NCBI GenBank assembly: GCA_025200525.1
Contig: CM045761.1
Coordinates: forward strand, 79,079,551-79,143,550
DNA from: Camellia lanceoleosa
Taxonomy: Eukaryota; Streptophyta; Magnoliopsida; Ericales; Theaceae
Direction: 5' to 3'
DNA length: 64,000 bases
Numbering within the stretch: the first letter of the stretch is position 1; every line of letters starts with the position of its first letter. The translations under genes were made by a program, and so were the position numbers. The notes below the pieces were generated by a model, which made no database searches, was not told the origin of the DNA, and worked only from the letters and a program-made list of their open reading frames with translations. Below are positions 47,126-59,875 of the stretch, in pieces.

Positions 47126-47420
47126 CCAAGGTTGTATTAAAATGAGTACTTATGTACTTGCCGATGTAAATCGTTGGTGGGTATAACCGAGATATTTCAC
47201 CCCGAGAAGATTACACAGTTAAGGTGTACATTAAAGATATGCAGAAATATTCTAAGTATGAGAGTCATACAAAACAGTAAAAGGAGGACAAAGATACAAA
47301 CATTCAGAAGAGAAAGTTGTATTTATATTCAAAAAAAGACACATCGGCCACAATAATTGCTTACATTGTTCCAGAGAAAGAAAAAGTACAAGGTACAGAA
47401 AAAAGAAAAAGAGCATCAAA

Positions 47421-49729
47421 CTAAGATTCTTCAGCGCCACTAGCATGTTGGGTTTGGAGCTCGAAAGACTGCTAAGAAGACATGTCGGCGGCCTTCTCAG
47501 CCGCAAGCTCGGTATCTATTTCCTGGAGGGTTTGGTCGAGGCTCTTATCGGCAATAGGCGCGTCCGATATTGCCTTCTCAGAAGTAGCATCTTTGGGAAC
47601 CTCTTCACCCTCCTCATCTTGAGTCAAGTCCAGGACTTGCTCATTTGAAGTAGAGGATTTGGCCCCAGCAGCTTCCTTTGACTTCCTCACCAAAGCTTCC
47701 TCCTCAGACTTAGAGTCATTGTCGGATTAGCTTGGAGTTTGGGAGAATGGTAGGGCGAGGACGTCGGTGTTCCTAAGTCCTCGGGGATTTCAAGCTTTTT
47801 CAATAAAGCCATCCAACCAAGGGTGAAACCCTTGTTGCATGCCTGCTTCACCTGACGCTCGTAGTCCGCCGTGACATCGGCCATCCCCTCAGCATATGCT
47901 TTTTTGTCTACGGCCTTGATTTCGGCCTCTTTTGTGGCCAAGGCATCTTGAAGTTCTTTCTGGGCCTGGGTCATCTTTTCCTCGGCATCTCTCTTTTCGG
48001 CCTCAAGAACCTTCTTTATGGCCTCAGCGGAGTCCGCTTTTTCTTTGGTATCATCCTTAGCTTTCACAGCAGCCTCGGCCTGGTCTGCCAAAGTCTTCAT
48101 TTTCGATTGTAAGTTTTTATTGGTCTTCTGCAGACTAGTAGCCTCCTTAGTCTTGTTGGCCAATGCCTTCCTTGTCTCAAAAGATTGCATTGAGAAGGAG
48201 TGGACATGCTGGATTGCCTGAAGAAAAATGGACAGAGGAGAAGATATTAGAATATTTTCTAAGTATAAAAAAGAAGAAAGAAAGATACCAAGCGTGAATA
48301 CTTACTTGAACAGAACGCTGAAGCATCAGAGCAAAGTTTTCATACTCGCTCATCTCGGCGTTTCGGTCGAGATCTCCAGGAAGGAGCAAAGCTGTACTAA
48401 GGGCAACACCGACGTTAACGTCATCGGCACTATCATCAACTTTGACCGGCCTATCCTTCAAAGTAATGGGTGGAGCCCAGGGGGCATCAGATTTCATGGA
48501 GCCCGAAGCTGTTGCAGATTTGGACCTCGGCCTCTTTGACCAAGTGGATTCGGATGGTTGGGCCTCAGCAGGTCTCTTCTCAGCAGCAGAAGGGGTTTTC
48601 TCGTTCGAAGCCAATTTGGAAATTGGCAAGGTGTCCTCAGCATCAATTTGAGTCACCGTTGCCTTTGGCTGAGCCTTCTTTATTCTTTTTGGCTTTGACT
48701 TTGGGGGAGGTTGGGACTGCGCTGGTTGGGTGTCTACGGTGGATGGAATGTTAGCCAAGAGATCTTTAGCAACTGCTTTTTGGCGGCCCATCTCAGCAGC
48801 AAAAATAGTTCGTCGCCGGCATTGGCGTTGAGATGGTGGGATCAGATATGGAGCCGAGGTTGACGACTGCTCTGCTGGATCAGAGGTCAATCCTTGATCT
48901 GGCTGAGATGTGGAGGTAGCTTGAGGAGTTGTGGCAGAAGGGGGAGATTGGCTTTTTTTCCTCTTTGGGACATCGAGGAGTACTGATTTGTAGGTTGGGA
49001 TGAAATTGAGTACTAAAGGGGCTCTGTGCTTGTGGATTGGAAAATCCAATAACTTCTTCAAATCCTTGCTGGGGAAAAAGGACTTGCGGAAGCCTTTTTC
49101 TGGTTAGGGAAGAGCTGCAAGAAAAACATACATTAGAAACAAACGAAGTATTGAAGACTTTAAAAACAAGTAAGTATAAACACTAGGCTCTTACCATTAC
49201 CCTCTACAAAAACTGTTCGAGGAAGAGGGTAGAGGTGGAGGTCCTCATCTGGAGCGAACTTCCAATTCCCCGAGATAATGAAGTAATCATCTCCAGCTCC
49301 CTTGTTGGAGTCTGGGAGATCGGCAACAATTTTGTACTCTGTGGACCTCGGCTTGAGGTAGTAAATATAGCCTTTCTCATTTTTAAGGCCACACATGGTG
49401 TAACAATATTGGATGTCGGCTAAAGTAACCCTAACATTTTCTTGTTTGGTTAAGGCAATTATACTATTTATGACTCGGTAGGAATTGATGGCAAGCTGCA
49501 TTGGGTTCAACTTATAGTAATGGATTATCTCACGGAAAAGGATATTGAGTGGGAGCCGAAGTCCGCACTCGATAAAAGCTACAACAGGGAAGGGCATAGA
49601 ATCAGTTGTGGGCATGATGGAGTCCTCCTCCCCAGCCAACCTCAGATGAACGTCGGCTGGGATGTCAAACTCCTGTCTAAAGTGTTCTAACTTGGTCGGG
49701 GTATCTACCTTATGCTTCCACATACCCAT
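47421..49729 (-). pseudogene. Antisense spliced gene (aORF) of copy C
   Basis: Exons 49729-49195, 49114-48306 and 48217-47421. Introns 49194-49115 (GTAAGAG...TTGCAG) and 48305-48218 (GTAAGTA...CTTCAG). Exon 1 is the same length as in copy A (535 nt). Exon 1 carries the plant transposon-protein-like domain (GLRLPLNILF, GNWKFAPDEDLHLYPLPR). Exon 2 is Pro/Ser/Lys-rich. Exon 3 is a coiled coil (KTLADQAEAAVKAKDD) plus acidic tail (LDLTQDEEGEEVPKDA). It is disrupted by TAA at 49106-49104, a frameshifting deletion near 47775 and TAG at 47474-47472. Between 49729 and the 3' LTR lie the leader and a donor-like TTCTTCGGTGAG near 50255. Confidence 0.75.
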
Positions 49730-50897
49730 GATGTCGGCTTGAGGAGAAGGTGAAGGATTTCGAAAGAAAGTATTTTGTAACAGTTTTCAAAGACCTCGGC
49801 TAAAACCTAAATATGAGCTGGGGTTAAGAATTTGTGGGGATCGTTTCAGTTTTTCCTAAAATTTGTGGGTTCTACAAGCAAATCCCAAACCTAGATCTAT
49901 GGAAACGAAGATTGAAGGCACGAATCTGGAAAGGAAATAGAAAACAGAAAACATGAATGTAATTCAGAGTCAAGAACAGTGATGGATCATCAAAAAACAC
50001 AAGACAAAAGTTTGCGCAGGTGTGTCAGGCCAAAAACAGTGGCAAAAATCAACAAATGTGTGAACAGTGTGAATTCAAGAAACAGATGGGGGCAAAAACA
50101 GAATCATGAGACAAATATATGGTGGAAAACAAGATACAAGTTAAAATATCAAAGATATGAGCAGGATTGCAGAGGCAGAGCAGTGGAGTTTAGTAAAGCA
50201 AAAAAAGAAACTGAAAACAAGAAGTTAAATTGAGAAGAAACAGTAACTCACCGAAGAAAAGAAGCCAGCGTTGAGTTCGTCGAAGTCAAACGAGCGAAAG
50301 CAGCGGAAAAGACTAGCATGAGCTTCGCCGGATGGGGTGAATGGTGGTGGTAGTAGAGCTTGAAAGCTTGGAACAATGGAGGATTTGAGAAAGTAAGAGA
50401 GAGAGAGAGAGTTTGAACAAAGACGATGATAAGTGAAAAGACGAGGAAAGTGGAAACGAGTTTTGTCAAAAACTTGAAGAGGCGGAAAAATGCAATTAAA
50501 TGTGCCTGGAATGACATATCTGACAGACGGCGTATGCAGGCATGAGGTGATTTTATGCCGCGTATTAAACACGGTCCAATGGGGTAGAAACACATGACAA
50601 AAACAGTTGGAATGTTGTTTGTGACAGCTCATGTGCGTGATGGAACTCTTGGAGTTCTTGGCTAAATAAAACAATGACCTCGGCTGGTAGGAAGATCTCA
50701 GCTAAATAACTCGAATAAACTAGGTTATTGGATCGAAAAGCCTTGATAAGACAGACTACAGGGCCTGGTCATATGAAACTGGCGTATGATGACCTCGGTA
50801 AATGGATGAAACAGCAAGATAGTCGACATGATATATGATATAACAATATAGGTTCCATCATCTCAGGATGCCAAGGTAATAGAACCTAGGGGGCAGT
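49730..50897 (-). promoter_or_regulatory. Leader, UTR intron and promoter region of the copy C aORF
   Basis: The minus strand shows a CT-rich leader (50414-50395 includes a GA/CT run), a splice donor near 50255 and an acceptor-like CTCAAG near 49742 just before the ATG. On the plus strand the segment ends in the polypurine tract CCTAGGGGGCAGT (50885-50897). Confidence 0.45.
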
Positions 50898-51437
50898 TGT
50901 GGGGATATATTTTCTGAGTACCAACACGTGGCCAATGTGATGCCGACGTGTAAGCCGAGGTGCCACGTGTCCTGGTCTTAACACCGAGGTGATCTCGGTT
51001 AGGTTGAGGTTATCTCTGAAGATATCGGAATCTGGGATAAGCAGATAAGGGACAAGAGTCCTAGAATGAGGAAGGAGTTCATCCTGGATAAGGATAAAGC
51101 TCTTAGGGAGTTTATCTTTATCTATTAGAGAGTCCAAGCTAAGCACTAAGCAGAAATCCATTAAAGCTAGGCTTCTATTTGGATTAGGATTGTGTTGGCT
51201 ATAAAAGAAAAGCACCCCCATGGGTCTAAGGTACGCAATTTATATTCTGAACAGTGAGTTAAGCACTATTGATTATCTTTGAGAGATAACTGACTTGATC
51301 GTCAGAGTGCTCTCGGGTGGACGAACCACCGCTGGAATCTCTTCTTTTTATTGCAGGTCAATCAAGCGTCATCTATTCTGCCAGTGCTCTCCAGCTGAAT
51401 ACTGAGTTGGCAGTGTGGTAAAAAATTTACTCACACA
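50898..51437 (+). repeat. 3' LTR of copy C
   Basis: 540 bp, TGTGGGGATATATTTTCTGAG...CTCACACA. Contains CACGTG, GCCGACGTGT and CCACGTGTCC motifs in U3. Confidence 0.95.
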
Positions 51438-51442
51438 ATATA

Positions 51443-53385
51443 TATATTTAAAATACAAATTCATAGTTCAACTGAAACGGAAATTATACCATATGTTTTG
51501 TAATATATTTTTTATACATAAATAATTCAACTAAAATTATTATATGTATTTATTTATGTTATATTTTATATCATGATAAAATTAATACTATTCTTTTATA
51601 ATGCATACATTGTAAAATATTTTAAAAAATAATCTATATATAGACATGTATAAATAATTTAAAGTGAAATACTAATAAATCTTAAAATATGATCTTGTAA
51701 GCTGTTTAATCATTCATTTTTTTTTCTTATAAACTCAAAAATCCTATTAAAGTGAAAATTACACAAAATGATAGTCACTTACATGTTTAAGGTCTAATTT
51801 TTTAGGGATAAAAGTGGATTTCTTTAAATGTAAAATTATACATTTGGACAATCTGCACTATAGAGGTTTTAGATTTTTCCTCATTCTGGAACAATTCTCA
51901 CATTACGAACAAAAACGTAACATTCTAATGTAACACACAAAAAAAATTCTTGATATAATTTTTCCAAACGTAACAACGTAATACTTTAAAAAAACTCCTT
52001 AGTGTACTTTGTTAAAATGTAACACTTCAATGTAACACACAAAGAAGTTCCTTAGTGTACTTTTCCTAAACTTAACACTTCAATCAATGTAATTCCAAAT
52101 GTAATACTCCAATGTAATATAATCTAATGTAACACACACAAAAAATTCTAAAAAACTCCTTAATATACTTTTTCAAATGTAACACTCACAGTTTAAAATT
52201 ATATATTTGCCCAAAGTTTACTAAGGAATTTTTGTACTCATTTTGGAATAGTTTGAAGAATCCCACATCCTTTTGGAATGGTTTGAAAAATCTCACATTT
52301 TTTTTTTGTGTGTTATATTAGAGTATTATATTTGGAAAAAGTATACGAATGAGTTTTTTTGTGTGTTATATTAAAGTGTTACACTAAGGAGTTTTTTTGG
52401 AGTGTTACGTTTGGGAAAAATAAACTAAGAATTTTTTTTAATGTTACGTTTGAGTGTTATATTGGAGTGTTACAGTTTGAAATTATACATTTGCTCAAAA
52501 CTTATTAAGGAGTTTTTGTACTCATTTTGAAAATGTTTGAAGAATTCCACATTCTTTTCGAATGTTTGAAAAATCCCATATTTCAAGTCATTTTTGTATT
52601 TCTTTTGAAATATTTTCTAAATAAAAAAAATTCTCATATAAAAATTCATCCAAAATTTAATTCTCATAGATTGTGTACCTTACTTTTACAGCTCAAAAGA
52701 AAAAAACAAAGGAAACATAATAGAAATAAGGGTATAACCGTAAATCAAATTTTTAAATAATATATTAAATATACCTTTCCAAAATCAATGGGACTAATTG
52801 GTTTATAAAAAAATTCTTTGGACTAAATGGATCATCATTCTTCAATATAGAATTTATAAATAAATTTTTCATAATTTAACTTAATTTTATAAAATATTAT
52901 TTAAAAATAAAAAAATTAACCCGTACATCGTACGAGCCAACTACTAACATATATATATATATATAGTGATAATTAGATATTTAGTATTAATTTATGAATT
53001 AATTAAATTAATGTTATTTAAGTTGGAGATTATTATCTATATAATATAGAGAAAATCATTGAAAAATCCACTCTATCAATTATTTAAGACATTAGGTCAA
53101 GTGGATATTTTTTTTGTTGATGAGAGATTCACCATTTGTAAAATAGTTTGGTAAGAAGTTTTTTTGTTGGTTTTTTTTTTGCTATCTGTTTAACTATCTA
53201 TTCAAATTCATATCTATCTGTTGAAATTTTTATTGGTTTAAATATTTTTTTATCTGTTCACATATGTATCTATTTGTAAGCCTATTTTTCTTATCTGTTG
53301 AAATTCACCAACCAATTTTATTATCTATTACATTTCAACAAGGTTTGTTTTCTCTATCTATTTAAAATTTATTTTTTATCTATCA
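51443..53385. other. AT-rich spacer with TGTAACAC minisatellite
   Basis: No gene seen. 51828-52580 holds a complex repeat (separate entry). 53170-53400 has a loose TATCTGTTgaaattc repeat. The rest is AT-rich. Confidence 0.6.
51828..52580. repeat. Complex direct/inverted minisatellite (TGTAACAC units)
   Basis: Three direct copies of a ~110-bp block (AAATTATACATTTG...TCATTTTGGAA...TTTGAAAAATCCCACATT) start near 51828, 52190 and 52467. Between blocks 1 and 2 the motif reads AATGTAACACAC on the plus strand (51920-52180). Between blocks 2 and 3 it appears in reverse complement (GTGTGTTATATTAGAGTGTT, 52300-52460). The whole can fold back on itself. Confidence 0.65.
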
Positions 53386-53394
53386 TAGATACTA

Positions 53395-54844
53395 GGGCAA
53401 ACTTCACTTTACCCCTTTATGGTTTAGGCCATGTGCGGATTACCCCCCTGATTTTTGAATATCACCACAAAACCCCCATGTGGTTGATGAAGTAAAGTGC
53501 ACAGTTAACACCGTTAATAGCAGACGTAAAAAGACCAATTTGTCCTTGTATATATATATATCTAACCTTACCATTTTCACTTCCAACAATTGTGTATCTG
53601 AGAAGAGGAAATGGGAGAGAACTAGGTTGTATGATGGAACAAAATCACAAAAATCAAAATTTAACAAAAATGAAAAGTTTTAGATGAGTAAAATATTTTT
53701 GTTGTAAAGCCCCAATTTCTATAGTGAAAACTGTGTCCTGAAGGATTTAGTTGAATCCAGTGATAATCTTGAGGTTCGATTTTAAGAAACTGAACAATGT
53801 ACCAAGAAATTAACATGGTAGACCATGAAGTTTACTTTTATAGTAAAATATATGAAACCATTATAAGAAATCGCAAGTCCAAGTTGCTTTTGATTTGTGA
53901 GCAAAGTAGATAGTGAAAATTGAGCAATCAGGTATAGATTATATATATAGATATATATGTATATATATATATATATACATAGAAATCAAAGAAGAAGTCA
54001 CGCTCATCATCTGAGTTGGACTAGCATTGATTTACTATTTTAACCTATTTCAAGCTCATCATCTGCCCTTCTCTCTCTATATATATATATATATCAGTGA
54101 AAGTTTGAAGTGGGTTTGTAAATTTTGTTTGCATTTGGGAATGTTGATGATCTACGATTGGGTATAGAGGTTTTTCGGATGAGCTCTGGCAGTCTTGGAA
54201 TCTTGGAGTCTTGGAAGCTAGAGAGAAACCTACAGATCTAAGAAGTTTGTATTTTGTTTTGTTTTTTATTTTTTTAGGTGGGTTTGTGCTCAGATTAACT
54301 TCCAATCACTTTTCTATACCACTCCTTTGTTGATGCTTTTGGTGAGCATCATCATCAACGAAGATTATAGCTACAGATTATAATTTGGAGAGAAATCAAA
54401 GAAGATTATATATATATACATATATATAGCTACAGATTATATTTTTGTACCATATTCCCAACTTATATATATAGCTACAAATTATGTTGTTTAAATTAAT
54501 TTAGGTTTTTGTTTTGGGTTTTTGAGGGGTTTTGATTTTCAGAAGTTCTATAATTTTTATTCATTATTCTTGGCTTTGAGTTGGAGGAAGAAAATAAGGA
54601 TCGGTTTTGGAAATTGATGATGAAGATAAGGGCATTTTAGTCATTCAATTCGGAGGAAAAAAATCATATTATCATGTCCATTTGCATATTAGGCGCGTGT
54701 GCTGCACAACATGTTAGAATAGATGGAAAAGGTAATTGTGCACTTTATTCCATCAACCGTAGGGAGGTTATGTGGTGATATTCGAAAGTCAGGGGGTAAT
54801 CCGCATATGGCCTAAACCATAGGGAAGTAAAGTGAAGTTTTCCC
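53395..54844. mobile_element. Non-autonomous MULE with TIRs over 100 bp
   Basis: Left end GGGCAAACTTCACTTTACC and right end (reverse complement) GGGAAAACTTCACTTTACT begin inverted repeats that stay alignable for about 115 bp (TATGGTTTAGGCCAT, GCGGATTACCCCC, ATATCACCACA). Flanks TAGATACTA (53386-53394) and TAAATACTA (54845-54853) match at 8 of 9 bp. The interior has AT microsatellites and no recognised protein. A captured gene fragment cannot be excluded but none is recognised. Confidence 0.88.
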
Positions 54845-55034
54845 TAAATACTAATAACAACACCACAAAAAATTCAAATTACTATTGAAAGAGAAAGTCA
54901 GACAGAGAGAGACTTTGTGGGAAGAAGATGAAACAATTTTTCAAGAATTCTAATATATCTGATGTGTATAATATATATGGAGCATCAACACCTCAAGGCT
55001 CTACCCAAGCAAAACTAGTGAATAGTTTGGTGAG

Positions 55035-56985
55035 AGGCTAACAACAACAATTTGGTCATTTTGTCTAAATTTTTGTTAATTTTTCCTACTTGTACACTTC
55101 AAGATATTGACGAGTGTTCTAAAATTAGTAATCTCTTAACCTTCAACTTGAAAGAAAGACCAAGTTGACCTAAACTTAAAGTGTAAGGGATTAAATTGTT
55201 CAATTTAAAATAGATACGAAGCAAATTAAAATTCGGGTCAAACATAGAGGTCGTTATCGACCCAGTGGCCCACCCAACTCACCCATCCCAGCCCAATGCT
55301 TTGAAGGATAGGGAAAAATATTTTGACCCATAAGACTGGGCTGGATAAGTTTATAAGCCCGTTTAATTTTTGGATCAGGCTTGGAATTTCTCACCCCGTC
55401 TTGACCTAGCTTGGCCTGTCTACTTCTAAAAAAATAAGACTATTATTGATTAATTGGCATGGAAGTTCTCAAAGGCAAATACATGGAGAAAGTTTAAAAT
55501 GATATAATGGATGATAATTTGCAAATAGATTTTTTTAATGGCTCAAAACCAGATAATTATAAGAATGGTTTAATTCATTTAATATTCTTCCAAATTAAAA
55601 AATATATGTTTAATAGTTCACCTATAATGAGTTAATTGGATCGGTTTGGGATTTAAAAGTTATCTTAATGTTGAACTTGGGATACTAGATGTTTGAGATG
55701 TTCTAAATAAGTGCATTTTTTGAATTTTTATAAAATAAATGTGTACAAAAGTAGAGAAAATGGATAGAAAAGTAGAGAGGAAATGTTGATAGATGTTGAT
55801 TGATATGATCTAAATAAGTATATGTATGCAAAAAAATATACTTTTTTAGTATATGCCAAACAAGCACTAAAGTTAAGATTGATGTTGGGTCGGGTCAGAC
55901 TTGAGATTGGGGGTAGACATTCGTCGGGTCAAGTCAGATTTGGATCGGGTCGACACTACATAATAAGAGATTTTGTGGGCGTCCAAGCCTGACCCGGCCC
56001 AAATTGGGCATCTACATTTGCCCAAATCCAATCTAAAAAATAATTATAAGTTCTAACTCCACCTATCAGACTATATGTTTAAAAAAAAATATTTCGTAAT
56101 TAAATTCAACCATGCGTTATATTTCTTAAATAAATATGCTGATATCATTATAAATTAAAGAATTTTGTGTATAAAAGACCTTTTTTTAAAAAATAAGCTC
56201 AATCGCACATCACCACAAATGTGAGTTTCAATAAAATCAACAAAGATAAAATATAGAACCCAACAAAAAATATATTTTTTAATATATTATAATTAATTAA
56301 TTAATTTAATAGTGGGTCGGGCCAAGCTAGGTTGGAAGTATAAATTCCAAACTCAACCCATTAATATATTAAGCTAAAAATATTAGCCTAACTCGACCCT
56401 ATAAACCAAAACAACTTTTTAAAATCCTAAAAAAATAGAGTTGGGTTAGACGAGCCAACGGGCCGATGCTCACTCCTACTTAAGATGAGACATACGTCGT
56501 CATTATATAGTACAAACCCAGTCGAATCCGACGCAGCCCAGTGGATGCCCACCCCTAGTCAAACTACAGAGATTAAAAATATAATTTACCTTAAAAATTA
56601 CATTTTGACCAAAAAATCCTTAAAAGGTGATATCTGCATTTCTTGAAACCAACATGACCTTGGTATTATTATGAATTGTAATTGATTGCATCTTCCTCTG
56701 GAATCAATAATTTAAGTAGCTGGCTACTTCTACCAAATAATACAATAAGATCTACAATGAGATTTGCATATCTCAGATGACCAACCCTTACTCTCCCAAT
56801 TGACCCAGGAGCATATTCAATAGTTATTTTCAAATTATATTATTAAGATCAAATTTTAATATACTATAATTATAATTTTCTTGTACAATTATTATATAAT
56901 TCAGTTTGAATCATAGGATATCATCGATTGTAATAGTGATCCACCGATATACAACAATAATTAAACATAGTACAATAATTTAATG
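55035..56985 (+). repeat. Local duplication, arm 1 (interrupted by a hAT-like insertion)
   Basis: 55035-55244 and 56558-56985 align with 58300-58360 and 58625-59095. Shared text includes TTGTACACTT, AATTAAAATTYGGGTCAAA, CATTTTGACCAAAAAA and TAGTGATCCACC. Non-coding. Confidence 0.75.
55245..56557. mobile_element. hAT-like non-autonomous element
   Basis: Flanked by GTCAAACA (55237-55244) and GTCAAACT (56558-56565), 7 of 8 bp alike, as for the 8-bp duplication of hAT transposons. The right end read inwards is TAGGGGTGGGCATCC, a common plant hAT terminus; the left end TAGAGGTCGTTATCG is a diverged match. The homologous segment near 58735 lacks it (empty site GGGTCAAATTAG). No transposase; the interior has GGGTCGGGTC/GACCCGGCCC-type sequence. 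Confidence 0.7.
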
Positions 56986-58012
56986 AATATATATATAAAT
57001 TCATTCACTATCCCACCATAAATTATAAATAAATAAAAAAAGGTCTTCTGGTAACAGGTCCCTTAATTCCAAATTTCTTACATTTCTTTCATCAAATATA
57101 AAGTTTAAAATATGATAAAAATATTCTCAATTGAAATTTCACTAGTCTTCTTCCCTACCACCTCATACACCACTACCACTAGCTCTAGCTATTATCGGTC
57201 ACCACTAATGACCAGTAGTGGTTATTCTCCGACAACCTTTTTTAGGTGAGATTCTTTATCAACCATTTTACAACAACTCCTTTTATTTTTCTCCAATGAC
57301 TTCTTTTTTTCAACAACAACTTACGGCAACCCTATCATTCCACTACTACTACCAACCACTGCCATCTACACTACCATTACCCAAACAAATTACAAAAAAT
57401 CTATTCAAAATTCACTGATAGTGTTATTAACAACCTAGTGAAATTTTAGCTAATTTCAATTTCAGTTATAGATTTACATTTGAAAAAAATAGTGAATTTT
57501 ATTCTTATAAAAAATGATTTACATATTCAAATAATTTTATCATTCTGTACTCTTCAATTTAGTCAATATTAAAATTATTCTCTCAATTTCACATTTTTAC
57601 TTGTCAATTTAAAATAGTATGTATGAAAATACAGTGAAATTTCATTGTTTACAAAGCAAAAATTCATAGTTTATAGAATAAAATTTTACTGTCTACAACA
57701 ACAAAGAAAGTAAAATTCATGTATCAAGTTAATGATGAAACAAATGGGGTACCATAAATGGAAAAAATAAATGGAGAATAGAGAGAGAGAGAGAGAGAGA
57801 GGATAAAACACTCAGATCTAATAAAGAACATATGTCTAAGGATGTCAATGGCATATTTGAGATGATAGAGGCAAATATTGAAAGAGGTGGTTAACAGTGG
57901 TAGATTTGAGACAGTGGTAGTAGAGAAAGAGATAAAAGCGACTCCATTGTAGATGACAGAGGCAATGAGATATAGTTATGAACAGTGGAAATAATGGTAG
58001 ATGCTTCACTGC

Positions 58013-58059
<47 letters not shown>

Positions 58060-58299
58060 AAAAAGCTATAGAAAATAAGAGGAAAAAAAAACCTTTAGAA
58101 GATGAGAGTTTATGGACAAAAAAATTGTCAAATTTGTCATTTTCACAATAAAAATATTAGGCGAAGGACCTTAGGCATTAATGTATTTTGGCATGAGCTT
58201 CTTATAAGACGCAACTTAATATTATGGATTCAGTTAAAATATACTTTTCATTTATATAGTTTGACCTAACTTTGACTTTGATCCTTATCGTTTTAATTT
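56986..58299. other. Spacer with an AGTGAAATTTCACT-type repeat region
   Basis: 57120-58080 resembles the organisation of the MULE-like element at 20-21.8 kb: CCACCAC-rich left arm, AGTGAAATTTCA-like motifs (57437, 57490, 57630), and a GGTGGT-rich right arm (57870-58000). I could not find convincing TIRs or a target duplication. GA runs lie at 57780-57802 and 58029-58056. No gene. Confidence 0.4.
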
Positions 58300-59095
58300 G
58301 AACAAAATGATTATTTCATCCAAATTTTCATTTATTTATTTTTGTCTATGTGTACACTTAGTACATGTTTGATTGGGTGGATTAGAGCATAGGATTGAGA
58401 TTATTAATTCGTGGGTCCAATTATCTCATGTTTGTTTTAACATTTTGGTTTAGGATTATTAATCCAATGGATAATTAATCCAACAAATTTGTAGGATTAT
58501 TAGTAATGGGATAGGGGTGGGATTATTAATCCAATGGATATCAATCCAATTGGATAGTCAATACTACACTAATTTAATAGGATTATTAATACTTCACTAT
58601 TAATCTTTTGAATCAAACATGACCTTAAAGATTGATAAGTGTCACAAAATCATTAATTTGAGCCTCTAACTTGAACAAAATGACTAAATTGTTTAATTTG
58701 AAACAAATAGGAAGTAAATTAAAATTTGGGTCAAATTAGAAAAATAAAAAATGCAATTTACACTAAAAATTGTATTTTGACCAAAAAAGGCCCTTAAAGG
58801 GAATATCTGAATGTCATGAAACCAACATCACCTTAGTATTATGAATTATAGTTGATTGCACCTTACTCTGGCATCTATAATTCAGTAGTTCGCTACTTTT
58901 ACAAAATAATACATATAAGATCTAAACATATTGAATAGTTATTTTCAAATTATATTATTAAGGTCGAATTTTGATGTGCTATAATTATATTGTTAAAATG
59001 TTATATTCTAAATACAACTATCATATAATTCAATCATAATCATAAGATGTGATGGATTGTAGTAGTGATCCACCCAGATACAACAATAATGAAAT
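58300..59095 (+). repeat. Local duplication, arm 2 (interrupted by a Tourist-like MITE)
   Basis: Counterpart of 55035-56985. It lacks the hAT-like insertion but carries the MITE 58361-58624 at a site that reads CACTTCAAGAT in arm 1. Confidence 0.75.
58361..58624. mobile_element. Tourist-like MITE, family M (copy 2)
   Basis: TIRs GTACATGTTTGATT / GGTCATGTTTGATT with TTA on both sides (58358-58360, 58625-58627), as in PIF/Harbinger MITEs. GGATTATTAATCC motifs inside. Confidence 0.85.
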
Positions 59096-59300
59096 TTAAA
59101 TTTAATTTAACTAGTGCACAGCCTGTATCAGAATCTTATAGACCTATTTGAAGCAAATATTAATTGACCGAACAAGGCCACATAATGTCTATAATTGCAG
59201 TTGGGAGACAAAGGTTTTTGTTCATGCCAAGACAAGATTATATAAATTAGCAACACGCCAGCCTCACCCATCCCCATCTATCTCTCTCTCTCTCTCTGTG

Positions 59301-59637
59301 GACATGTTTGATTAATAGAATTAGAATATGAGATTGTGATTATTAATTTGTGGACCCAATAATTCTGTATTTGTTTTAAAATTTTGTTTCAGGATTATTA
59401 ATCCAATAGATATTTAATCCAACAATTTGAAGGATTATTAGTAATGGGATAAGGGTGAGATTATATATCCCAAGTTAAAAAAACTCTTTTACCTTCATAT
59501 ATTTTCTTATCTAATACAAATCAAACACTGAACAAGTGGATAATTTATCTTACTAATCCAATTAAATAGTGAATACCACACTAATTTGATCAGATTATTA
59601 ATACATTCACTATTAATCTTATGAATCAAACAAAGTC
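59301..59637. mobile_element. Tourist-like MITE, family M (copy 3, with internal extra sequence)
   Basis: GACATGTTTGATT at the left and AATCAAACAAAGTC at the right. The interior aligns with copies 1 and 2 except for ~75 bp of extra sequence around 59475-59555. Confidence 0.7.
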
Positions 59638-59875
59638 TAATAGATATATACATATTTGTGTATCATTTATCTTTAACATTGGATTATTATTATGAGAAGA
59701 TGCTAAACTTTCTTTGGATCCATCTCTCAAAACAAAAACCTCTCTCTCTCTCTCTCTCTCTCCTACCTACTTCAACCCAAGTGCACCCCTCTGCAATTTG
59801 TTGAATCGCGCTCTTGCTTATCCAAATCTCTCTTGCTCTCTTTTTCTCCGTACTTTTAGCAGCATAATAAATTAT

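Larger units (their letters stand above)
40376..51437 (+). mobile_element. Retand/Tat-like Ty3/gypsy retrotransposon, copy C (complete length)
   Basis: About 11.06 kb with both LTRs (5' 40376-40928, 3' 50898-51437). Probable target duplication is ATATA (40371-40375 and 51438-51442), inside AT-rich DNA. It has the full set of regions: PBS, gag, pol, 58-bp array, antisense aORF and polypurine tract. It is the least damaged copy (the longest gag and protease-RT frames), but it still has nonsense codons and frameshifts in gag, pol and aORF. Confidence 0.93.

Noticed and set aside
50225..50674. 149-codon minus-strand ORF upstream of the copy C aORF
   Set aside because: It lies across the probable leader intron and is not kept open in copies A and B.
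56986..58299. Calling 57.1-58.1 kb a complete MULE relative of 20-21.8 kb
   Set aside because: The internal organisation is similar, but I found no convincing TIR pair or 9-bp duplication.
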